Source of the DNA: an uncultured Bacilli bacterium
Lineage (GTDB): Bacteria > Bacillota_I > Bacilli_A > RF39 > UBA660
NCBI GenBank assembly: GCA_934130375.1
Contig: CAKOXW010000006.1
Span: 1-37,339 of the forward strand
DNA: 37,339 bases
Reading direction: 5' to 3'
The position numbers and the translations under genes were made by a program. Below, in pieces: positions 22,876 to 28,893 of the stretch. The notes under the pieces were generated by a model. That model was given only the letters and a program-made list of their open reading frames with translations. It made no database searches and was not told the origin of the DNA. Each line of letters begins with the position of its first letter. Within the stretch, counting starts at the first letter, position 1.

Positions 22876-23133
22876 GTGAAGTTTTATAAAGATTTTAAAG
22901 TCAATGAAGGAGCTTTTATATTAAAAGAGATACTTGAAGTCATGTATGTTAGTGAAAGCATTTCTTTACCGCCCTATATATATAGGAAAGTAATTAATTT
23001 ACAAAAAGCACTTTGTGACTATTTAGAAGGTGGCTATCCTGATATTGATATGGATGATAATCATCTTTTTAGAAGATGCTATTACACAACTAATTCACAT
23101 CCAAAGAAAATAAAAAAACCAATCCTGTACTAG
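22876..23133 (+). CDS. 85-aa small protein divergent from the element-2 integrase
   Basis: It begins MKFYKDFKVNEGAFILKEIL and contains SLPPYIYRKVINLQKALCDY and a basic tail (SHPKKIKKPILY). It is helical and soluble. No family is recognised. GTG 22876 follows GAGGTG (22862-22867), which is enclosed in a hairpin. Its position back to back with the integrase would suit an excision or directionality factor, an inference from context. A terminator follows. Confidence 0.55.
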   Translation: MKFYKDFKVNEGAFILKEILEVMYVSESISLPPYIYRKVINLQKALCDYLEGGYPDIDMDDNHLFRRCYYTTNSHPKKIKKPILY

Positions 23134-23149
23134 CGATTGATTCAAATCT

Positions 23150-23881
23150 TTATAGTAAGATGCTTATTGCATCTTTTTTGCTGTAATAATTTTTAATAGC
23201 AATTTCATATTGTAATGCATAATTTTCTAATAATCTTATACTACGATCCATAATATCAATTTCATCTTTCATTTCAAGAATTTGTTTTTGCAAACTACTA
23301 AATAGAAATAATGATGACCATGTATCATGATTGCTTACTGATAATTCACGGAGTAACTTATACAATTTACTAACATCATCATGATGTCTTAAACTAATTT
23401 TATTTATTTTAATACCTTTTTCTTTTAAGAAATATTTAACTTTATCACTTACTTCTGCTACTGATTTTAAATTATCATAAAAAGCTGTAACTATATATTT
23501 TTCAATATTATATTTAAAATACTTTATGAAGTCATTGTTTCCCCAATAGTTTTTACATAACAAGAAATCATCATTTTTTCCATTTTCTAAAATAAGTTGC
23601 AAAATTAACATCTCATAACTTCCTAAAAAATAAAAATCAGTTTTAAATCTCGCAATAAAATTATTTAATAAATCTAAAAATTGTTCTTCGCTAGTTAGAA
23701 ATCCTTTTCCAGTGTAATTACAAATAGTGCTTTTTATACATTTTGTTTTCTTATCGTTGAGTTTGCCTATTAGTTCATCTAAAGTAGATTTTAATAAAAA
23801 TTTATATATTATTGCATCATTAGAATTATAGTCGCCATTAAAAACAATTTTAAGCATTTTGTCTTTTCTTGTTTCTAACAT
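23150..23881 (-). CDS. Unknown helical protein of element 2
   Basis: A 243-aa protein beginning MLETRKDKMLKIVFNGDYNS. Cys residues are scattered (KTKCIKSTICNYTGKG). The rest is alternating hydrophobic and charged and looks all-helical (KVKYFLKEKGIKINKISLRH, IDIMDRSIRLLENYALQYEI). No membrane segment or catalytic motif is visible. AAGGAT lies about 11 bases before the ATG. It converges on the 85-aa gene, their ends sharing a bidirectional hairpin, and is divergent from the XRE regulator at 24068. Length and setting suggest a cytoplasmic accessory or cargo protein. I do not recognise it. Confidence 0.5.
   Translation of the reverse strand: MLETRKDKMLKIVFNGDYNSNDAIIYKFLLKSTLDELIGKLNDKKTKCIKSTICNYTGKGFLTSEEQFLDLLNNFIARFKTDFYFLGSYEMLILQLILENGKNDDFLLCKNYWGNNDFIKYFKYNIEKYIVTAFYDNLKSVAEVSDKVKYFLKEKGIKINKISLRHHDDVSKLYKLLRELSVSNHDTWSSLFLFSSLQKQILEMKDEIDIMDRSIRLLENYALQYEIAIKNYYSKKDAISILL
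23157..23180 (+). terminator. Terminator after the 85-aa gene
   Basis: AAGATGC (23157-23163) pairs with GCATCTT (23169-23175), followed by T. It overlaps the last codons of the converging gene. Confidence 0.8.
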
Positions 23882-24067
23882 TCTTTATAAAATCCTTTCT
23901 TATACTACTTTTACTTTACTACATAGGTCTAGTATAAAAACCATTAATTTTTATAGTTTTTCTTTTCACTCCTTTCTTTCTAAATAATAATTAGTCAGAC
24001 CAACTATGCTAGTTAGGTTGTGGTAATAATGTAAATAAATTCGTATCATATTAATAGTGGTGATACG

Positions 24068-24325
24068 ATGGAGTTAAAAACATTATTTGGTAAAAATGTT
24101 AAATACTATCGTTTTAGAAATGGTTATACTCAAGAGCAACTCGCCGAGAAAATGGATGTAACCCCTAACTATATTAGCCGATTAGAGAGGGGTATGCATA
24201 ATCCACCGTTTATAATGATAAGCAAAGTTGCTGATGCATTAGATGTTGAACCGTATGAACTATTCATAAAGCGAAGTGATTTAACTGAACTTCCTAATAG
24301 AGTTAATCTGACTAATAGAAAATAA
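24068..24325 (+). CDS. XRE-family regulator 1 of element 2
   Basis: An 85-aa single-domain helix-turn-helix protein: VKYYRFRNGYTQEQLAEKMD, then VTPNYISRLERGMHNPPFIM, spanning about residues 10-65. GGTGAT precedes the ATG. This compact type (TQEQLAE...YISRLERG) is typical of element immunity or copy-control repressors. It is divergent from the unknown gene at 23881, and an imperfect inverted repeat (CCAACTA-TGC-TAGTTAGG) in the shared spacer near 24010-24035 is a possible operator. Its stop lies inside a terminator stem. Confidence 0.87.
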   Translation: MELKTLFGKNVKYYRFRNGYTQEQLAEKMDVTPNYISRLERGMHNPPFIMISKVADALDVEPYELFIKRSDLTELPNRVNLTNRK

Positions 24326-24355
24326 CCAATACTTTTGTGTTATTTCTATTTTATT
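24314..24355 (+). terminator. Terminator after XRE regulator 1
   Basis: AATAGAAAATAAC (24314-24326) pairs with GTTATTTCTATT (24339-24350) with one bulged A, followed by TTATT. Confidence 0.6.
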
Positions 24356-24455
24356 ATAGCACACTTTTTATCTTTTTTCTTATTTTCGTTGCATACATTG
24401 GACAAAATAAAAGAATTTAACCTTTTAATGAGAAAATTATTATAGGGTGAGTTCA

Positions 24456-24890
24456 ATGTATATTCAAAGATTAAATAAGTTAAGAGAAGAAAAAGAATAT
24501 AGTCAACAGTTCGTTGCAGAAAAGTTAAATGTTAATCGTTCTACTTATGCAAATTGGGAAGTTGGCAATATAATAATACCACTTGGTGTAGCAGATAAGC
24601 TTTCATTATTATATGATGTACCCATATCGTATATTTTAGGAATTGGAACTATCAGACTCCCTAAATATAAAATTAAACCTATAAATTACGATATATTAAG
24701 GGCTAACTTAAACAAATATAAAGATGAAAGTAAGCACTCATATACAAGTATTGCAAAATATATTGATACTGATAAATCAACTTGCTATAGGTATTTCAGT
24801 GGAAAGATTAAAATACCTACTGACAAATTGATTTTATTGTGTGAATTATACAATGCTGATATTGATGATATTTGTGGTAAATCAAGATAA
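24456..24890 (+). CDS. XRE-family regulator 2 with two helix-turn-helix domains
   Basis: A 144-aa protein. The N-terminal domain (about 1-65) reads LNKLREEKEYSQQFVAEKLN, VNRSTYANWEVGNIIIP. A second domain (about 85-140) has the same fold pattern: YTSIAKYIDTDKSTCYRYFS, GKIKIPTDKLILLCELY. Two DNA-binding domains in one chain may let a monomer bind a direct-repeat operator. ATG 24456 is chosen over the in-frame GTG 24447 because GGGTGAG (24444-24450) overlaps that codon. It has a terminator of its own and probably regulates element genes. Confidence 0.8.
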   Translation: MYIQRLNKLREEKEYSQQFVAEKLNVNRSTYANWEVGNIIIPLGVADKLSLLYDVPISYILGIGTIRLPKYKIKPINYDILRANLNKYKDESKHSYTSIAKYIDTDKSTCYRYFSGKIKIPTDKLILLCELYNADIDDICGKSR

Positions 24891-24917
24891 TTTTAACTCA
24901 TTTACATTCAAATAGAT

Positions 24918-24965
24918 AAGGTAGTATTTAATCTATTAAGATTTTATACTACCTTTATTTTTTTG
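24918..24965 (+). terminator. Terminator after XRE regulator 2
   Basis: AAGGTAGTAT (24918-24927) pairs with ATACTACCTT (24946-24955), followed by TATTTTTTT. Confidence 0.88.
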
Positions 24966-25016
24966 AACACCACTCTAATCCATATTGGATGGAAAGGAGA
25001 TTTCTGAAAACATAAT

Positions 25017-25271
25017 ATGGTTGGTGAAAAAACTATTGCTTTGGACACCAATTATGGCGAACTAGTCTTATGTATTAATAAGATTCTTGAAGAAAAAAAT
25101 ATTTCAATGTATAAATTGAGTGTTTTAACAGGAATTAAGTATGATGTTATTTATAATTATTGCAATAATTTTATACAAAGATATGATAAAGATGTTTTAG
25201 CCAAAATTTGTTATGTTTTAGATTGCAAGTATTCGGATCTAATTTCATATATTCCAAGCAATAACAATTGA
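25017..25271 (+). CDS. XRE-family regulator 3 (short)
   Basis: An 84-aa protein with a helix-turn-helix of the short YozG/Cro type: INKILEEKNISMYKLSVLTG, then IKYDVIYNYCNN and LAKICYVLDCKYSDLISYIP. The DNA-contact helix is atypical (YDVIYNYCNNFIQRYD). The ribosome-binding site is odd: GGAAAGGAG (24991-24999) is 17 bases from ATG 25017 and a stop (TGA 25005-25007) excludes any in-frame start further up, so initiation may be weak. It follows a terminator and precedes another. Confidence 0.7.
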   Translation: MVGEKTIALDTNYGELVLCINKILEEKNISMYKLSVLTGIKYDVIYNYCNNFIQRYDKDVLAKICYVLDCKYSDLISYIPSNNN

Positions 25272-25313
25272 TTTTAAAGGACTTGTGGAATATGAGTCAT
25301 TAGTAGTACCAAG

Positions 25314-25372
25314 AATAAAATGACATAATAAATATATTTTTGATTTAAACATTATTGTCATTTTATTTTTAT
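25314..25372 (+). terminator. Terminator after XRE regulator 3
   Basis: AATAAAATGACA (25314-25325) pairs with TGTCATTTTATT (25356-25367), followed by T-rich sequence. The 30-nt loop is AT-rich and can pair further. Confidence 0.75.
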
Positions 25373-25440
25373 TTTCATTTCTTTATCTAGTAATTCTTTC
25401 ATCAACTTTGATATACAAAATACTAGTCATTTTTTTGATA

Positions 25441-25468
25441 TTGCATAATTATTTTTTTACGATATAAT
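25441..25468 (+). promoter_or_regulatory. Promoter of the transfer-module leader
   Basis: TTGCAT (25441-25446), a 16-bp spacer and TATAAT (25463-25468), about 310 bp before the first regulator gene (25779). The transcript would start near 25475 and carry a long leader. Confidence 0.55.
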
Positions 25469-25617
25469 GGTTATAATAGCAACAGCTATAAGATAGTATT
25501 GAACACACCATTATTGTGCTTAAGAATTATACCCTTAATCAAGGGTAGATATGAAAAAACTTAGATGTTAATATATATATGGGATAACATTATCTCAAGT
25601 TGGAGGTGTTCCTATAT

Positions 25618-25737
25618 ATGATTGAAATTCTAGCAGTGTATAGTTTTACAAAAAATGTTTTTTACAAGGAAATCAATTTTGATTTTCTTGTTAACAAAAA
25701 TTTAACAAACGATAGAGCATTTTTCACTTGTATGTGA
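25618..25737 (+). CDS. 39-aa putative leader peptide
   Basis: The frame reads MIEILAVYSFTKNVFYKEIN, then FDFLVNKNLTNDRAFFTCM, ending TGA 25735-25737. GGAGGTG lies ten bases upstream. The coding bases double as RNA hairpins and the terminator 5' arm. The peptide is not similar to a family I know. Its function is probably the act of translation rather than the product. Confidence 0.5.
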   Translation: MIEILAVYSFTKNVFYKEINFDFLVNKNLTNDRAFFTCM

Positions 25738-25754
25738 ATTATGCTCTATTTTTG
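25712..25754 (+). terminator. Intrinsic terminator ahead of the sigma-like regulator
   Basis: ATAGAGCAT (25712-25720) pairs with ATGCTCTAT (25741-25749), extended inside by TTCAC and GTGAA, followed by TTTTTG. Confidence 0.85.
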
Positions 25755-25778
25755 TATAAAAAAATGGAAGGAGGAATT

Positions 25779-26237
25779 ATGAGAGCTAGATCTAATGAGT
25801 TTTTATCTGATTTCATAGTTAAACAATTTGATCTTAGTAAATATAAAGCATTAACCCTTGCTTTTCTAGAAATTACCATAACAATTGAAGCTATGTTAAA
25901 TGATGAATATTATAGAATTAGATTTGATTCAGGTGGCGATTTAAAAGTCGGTGGTGCTAAAAAGCCCAACACTAGTCAAATGGATTCGATGATGATTAGA
26001 GATTATCAAACAAAAGAAAAAATGCAACAAGTCTTATTAAAATACAAGATGGCATATAACAATTTAAATGATTTGGAAAAAGATGCATTTAAATTATCTT
26101 ATATAGACCGTCTTAAAGACTTTGACATTTGTGATGAACTTTGTATCTATCAAAGAAAACTAATTCAAGCTAGAAATAGTGCTACAATTAGATTTTGTTT
26201 ATATTTAGGATTAGATAAGTTCATTAATTTGTTTTGA
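25779..26237 (+). CDS. Sigma-70-region-4-like / phage-type regulator
   Basis: The product is 152 aa. ATG 25779 is preferred to the open frame from 25728 because GGAGGA lies just before it and the terminator covers the earlier part. The C-terminal part (LEKDAFKLSYIDRLKDFDIC, then DELCIYQRKLIQARNSATIR) has the spacing of a region-4 helix-turn-helix as in ArpU/DUF1492 phage late-gene regulators. The middle carries RFDSGGDLKVGGAKKPNTS, a glycine-rich segment unusual for the family. It is the first gene behind the leader attenuator and heads the methyltransferase and transfer genes, so it likely activates them. Confidence 0.55.
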   Translation: MRARSNEFLSDFIVKQFDLSKYKALTLAFLEITITIEAMLNDEYYRIRFDSGGDLKVGGAKKPNTSQMDSMMIRDYQTKEKMQQVLLKYKMAYNNLNDLEKDAFKLSYIDRLKDFDICDELCIYQRKLIQARNSATIRFCLYLGLDKFINLF

Positions 26238-26295
26238 GTTTATAGGGAACTCGTTATCAAAAAACTAAATCTAAAAGAATTGGAGGTGATTAAAT

Positions 26296-27102
26296 ATAAC
26301 TTGTAAGCCATACTACTCTACAAGTAATGGTAGCCTATATAAAGGTGATTGTTTAGAAGTTATGGATTATCTAATTGAGAAAGGTATTAAAGTAGATGCT
26401 ATAATAACTGATCCACCATATGCAGTAACTGGATATACTTGGGATCAAATAATTCCTTTTGATAAGATGTGGGATAAACTTCTAAAATTGATTAAGGAAG
26501 ATGGTGCTATTGTATTATTTGGTAATGAGCCTTTTTCTAGTAATTTGCGATTAAGTAATAATAAACTTTATCGTTATGATTGGAAATGGTTAAAAACTCA
26601 AATAACAGGATTTCAAAATGCTAAATATCAACCATTAAGATGCTATGAAGATATTATGGTATTTTCAAAAGGTGGAACTGTACATCAATCTCTTGTGCAT
26701 ATGAAGTATTATCCACAGGGAACAATTGCAGTAAATCTTAAAGTAACAAGAACTCCTGTTAACTATTTAAGTGAGAAAAAGAATACTGAAAGACATGAGC
26801 ATTTGCAAGAATATGGTAACTATCCTAGAAATGTAATACAATTTGCTCGTGAATCACAATTGTTTCATCCAACACAAAAGCCTGTTAACCTGATGGAATA
26901 TCTTATATCAACATATACTCAAGTTGGAGATTTAGTTTTGGACTTTACAAGTGGAAGTGGCTCGACTTTATTAGGATGTGAAATTCTTTCTCGTAAATGG
27001 ATTGGAATTGAAATAACTGACAAATATTGTGAAGTTATAAAAAAAAGACTCGAAAATGGAGTCCAACTTAAAATCTTATTTGATTACAATGAGAGTAAAT
27101 AG
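26296..27102 (+). CDS. Orphan DNA methyltransferase, N4/N6 beta-class
   Basis: A 268-aa enzyme transferring methyl groups from S-adenosylmethionine to adenine N6 or cytosine N4. The catalytic motif TDPPYAVTG comes first and the cofactor motif LDFTSGSGSTLLG near the C-terminus, the order of the beta class. The target-recognition part lies between (about 100-190). Motif-bearing codons extend upstream of the first ATG (26362): KPYYSTSNGSLYKGDCLEVM is in frame and looks like the true N-terminus. It is preceded by GGAGGTGA (26282-26289) with ATA (26296) at the right distance and no ATG/GTG/TTG available, so I place the start at a non-AUG ATA. No restriction enzyme is nearby. It probably protects the element from host restriction. 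Confidence 0.82.
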   Translation: MTCKPYYSTSNGSLYKGDCLEVMDYLIEKGIKVDAIITDPPYAVTGYTWDQIIPFDKMWDKLLKLIKEDGAIVLFGNEPFSSNLRLSNNKLYRYDWKWLKTQITGFQNAKYQPLRCYEDIMVFSKGGTVHQSLVHMKYYPQGTIAVNLKVTRTPVNYLSEKKNTERHEHLQEYGNYPRNVIQFARESQLFHPTQKPVNLMEYLISTYTQVGDLVLDFTSGSGSTLLGCEILSRKWIGIEITDKYCEVIKKRLENGVQLKILFDYNESK

Positions 27103-27120
27103 AATATATAGGAGGAATGT

Positions 27121-27162
27121 TTGAATAAATTATATTATTGTAGAAAAAAACCGAAAGAATAA
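27121..27162 (+). CDS. Possible 13-aa leader peptide after the methyltransferase
   Basis: TTG start with GGAGGA (27111-27116) four bases ahead; reads MNKLYYCRKKPKE. It ends inside the 5' part of a two-part hairpin (27150-27199). The short spacing and size make this tentative. Confidence 0.25.
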   Translation: MNKLYYCRKKPKE

Positions 27163-27199
27163 TTATTTAGATTCTCTTACCCATCTAAAGTCCTTCGGT
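27150..27199 (+). promoter_or_regulatory. Two-part RNA hairpin before the VirB2-like gene
   Basis: Outer ACCGAA (27150-27155) with TTCGGT (27194-27199); inner TTTAGAT (27166-27172) with ATCTAAA (27183-27189). No T run follows, so it may be a processing or regulatory structure rather than a terminator. Confidence 0.5.
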
Positions 27200-27259
27200 A
27201 TAAATAAGTATACCACAAAAAATAGAAAAAAAGATACTATTTTGGAGGTGTGCATTTAA

Positions 27260-27499
27260 CTGGAACAAATTTTACAAAATGTTTTGAATTTAATTAATGA
27301 TGCAATGGGCTACCTTAAATTATTCGTAATTGGAGGAACAGCCTTTTTTGTTGCGAAAGATTATGCTTTAAAAATGGCATCTAGCGATGATAATCAAAAA
27401 GCTAGTTATGATAGAAAAATAAGAACTACAATAATCGCAGGAGTTTCTGCACTTGTCACTACTCAATTTGTAAGTTGGATATTAGGATATTTTAAATAA
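27260..27499 (+). CDS. VirB2/Maff2-like small membrane protein
   Basis: The product is 79 aa with two hydrophobic helices (LKLFVIGGTAFFVAKDYAL and TTIIAGVSALVTTQFVSWIL) separated by a polar loop (MASSDDNQKASYDRKIR). Size, topology and position before VirB6-like and PrgI genes fit the VirB2-like subunit of Gram-positive type IV secretion systems. The frame has no ATG before residue 14. GGAGGTG (27244-27250) is correctly spaced for CTG 27260 (LEQILQNVLNLINDAM), which I take as the start; TTG 27284 is the alternative. The stop overlaps the next ATG (TAATG), so translation is coupled. Confidence 0.65.
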   Translation: MEQILQNVLNLINDAMGYLKLFVIGGTAFFVAKDYALKMASSDDNQKASYDRKIRTTIIAGVSALVTTQFVSWILGYFK

Positions 27500-27903
27500 T
27501 GAATATTGACCATTTCAATTTGTGTGTTAATGAATTATTAGAAGACAAAAAAATTGAAAGCATCCCACTTGATAATATAGATATTTTAAGAAAACTATTA
27601 TTTCATAAAAGACTTAATAAAAAGTTTTATAATGGTTTTGAAAAATATTATAATGATGAGTTTGGTAATGATTTAGACTATTTTGTTATGAAAGTTCAGG
27701 ATATGGTTTATAGACTGCATCTACTTGTAAATCATTTAGTAGATTATGCAGGGTGTAAGGATTTTGATACTATCTATAATTCAATATGTACATTTTTAAA
27801 ACAAAATTCCATTTCTTTTTATGAGGCAGTAAATTACAATGCTAGTGACATTGAAATATTAGAAGAAGAATATTTTCCTAATAATAAGCCATTAGGTATG
27901 TAA
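27499..27903 (+). CDS. Unknown 134-aa protein of the transfer operon
   Basis: A soluble helical protein starting MNIDHFNLCVNELLEDKKIE, with many aromatic residues (KFYNGFEKYYNDEFGNDLDY) and an acidic end (DIEILEEEYFPNNKPLGM). It overlaps both neighbours by one base (TAATG at 27497-27501 and 27901-27905), so all three are made together. No domain is recognised. Its place next to the VirB2-like protein suggests a cytoplasmic accessory of the secretion apparatus. Confidence 0.55.
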   Translation: MNIDHFNLCVNELLEDKKIESIPLDNIDILRKLLFHKRLNKKFYNGFEKYYNDEFGNDLDYFVMKVQDMVYRLHLLVNHLVDYAGCKDFDTIYNSICTFLKQNSISFYEAVNYNASDIEILEEEYFPNNKPLGM

Positions 27904-28190
27904 TGAAAAAGAAAACTTGGCATTCATTTGTAGTAAGTCATCAGCTAGTAAATAGAGTTTATGATATGTTAGATTATTTTAATTTTTTTGAAAATCGTGT
28001 TGAAAGTGAACAAATTTTAAAAAAGAAAATTGATTCTAAAATGAATAGCATTTACTATATTGAAAACTTGGCTAGTTACTTTGAAAGAAAACTTAAAAAA
28101 CATTATAAAAATGTTGAAATAAGATGTAATTTAGTTGATTTACTTTACGATTTGGATCATTTAAAGCAGTATTTAACTGTGATAACTTGA
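27903..28190 (+). CDS. Unknown 95-aa protein of the transfer operon
   Basis: A basic helical protein: MKKKTWHSFVVSHQLVNRVY, FENRVESEQILKKKIDSKMN, then NLASYFERKLKKHYKNVEIR. There is no membrane segment. It is coupled to the preceding gene by TAATG. Not recognised. The length and charge would suit a small regulatory or DNA-binding protein. Confidence 0.5.
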   Translation: MKKKTWHSFVVSHQLVNRVYDMLDYFNFFENRVESEQILKKKIDSKMNSIYYIENLASYFERKLKKHYKNVEIRCNLVDLLYDLDHLKQYLTVIT

Positions 28191-28236
28191 TTTATTTTAA
28201 TAATTGAGTTAACATTTGCTTGAAAAGAGGTGTATT

Positions 28237-28851
28237 ATGAAATATATCAAATACATTCTACTTACTTTCGTTTTAATTGTTGTTACTGTTCTTTCTACTT
28301 CTATTTTTTATCATTATTCAGTTTCTAAAAACAATAAAACTGATCCAATTCCTAATAATAATATGCAAGATGTTATAGACAAAGATTCAAATAAAGATAA
28401 TTCTATAACTAATGAGGAACAAAAAAATAATGATTCTATACAGGAAGAACAAACTCCAAATATAGATGAAATACCTAAAGTAGAAAATAATACTTCTAAT
28501 AATGAAAAAATTAAAGAAGAAAATAAAACAACTAATCCATCTAATAGTGGGACTACCACTACTACTCCAAATTATCAACCACCAAAAGTTGAAGAACAGC
28601 CATCGAGAGAACAAACAGCTTGGGAAGAATTAGGCATATCTGAATATGACTATTATCACAAGCCACTTTGGTCTTGGGCTAGAATAGACTTTTCTATTGA
28701 TGATTATGGAACTGAAGAAAATACTAAAAATGCTTGTATTTCAAAAGGTAATAAACTTATGGAAGAAAGCCAAGAAGGTTTAGGATTTTCTTGTCAAAGC
28801 ATATTAAGTTATGCTGGTAATTATCTCGGTGAGATGATGAAAACTTTTTAA
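28237..28851 (+). CDS. Membrane-anchored extracellular protein of the transfer module
   Basis: The product is 204 aa. ATG 28237 follows AGAGGTG; the frame extends to 28216 but lacks a site there. One N-terminal helix (YILLTFVLIVVTVLSTSIFY) anchors it. Residues about 30-120 are a disordered linker rich in Asn, Glu, Pro and Thr (NNSIQEEQTPNIDE type, NPSNSGTTTTTPNYQPP). The C-terminal 80 residues form a compact domain (AWEELGISEYDYYHKPLWSW, GLGFSCQSILSYAGNYLGEM) with two Cys. The architecture suggests a stalk carrying a small domain through the wall, perhaps as part of the conjugation surface apparatus. It has its own terminator. Confidence 0.6.
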   Translation: MKYIKYILLTFVLIVVTVLSTSIFYHYSVSKNNKTDPIPNNNMQDVIDKDSNKDNSITNEEQKNNDSIQEEQTPNIDEIPKVENNTSNNEKIKEENKTTNPSNSGTTTTTPNYQPPKVEEQPSREQTAWEELGISEYDYYHKPLWSWARIDFSIDDYGTEENTKNACISKGNKLMEESQEGLGFSCQSILSYAGNYLGEMMKTF

Positions 28852-28870
28852 GCACATTAGTGCTTTTTTT
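28850..28870 (+). terminator. Terminator before the thioester adhesin
   Basis: AAGCAC-ATTA-GTGCTT followed by seven T; it starts within the stop codon at 28849-28851. Confidence 0.88.
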
Positions 28871-28893
28871 AATATAATGAAAGGATTTGAGAA

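Larger units (their letters stand above)
25475..25755 (+). promoter_or_regulatory. Structured leader with leader peptide and terminator (putative attenuator)
   Basis: In order: a TACCCTT-AATC-AAGGGTA hairpin (25530-25547); a strong ribosome-binding site GGAGGTG (25602-25608) with a 39-codon ORF; a 13-bp hairpin inside that ORF (ACAAGGAAATCAA 25664-25676 with TTGATTTTCTTGT 25679-25691, one G-T); and an intrinsic terminator (25712-25754) whose loop contains the ORF's stop codon. A ribosome that reaches the stop would cover the 5' arm of the terminator, allowing read-through into 25779 onward. This is the layout of a translation-dependent attenuator. The signal sensed is unknown. Confidence 0.5.
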
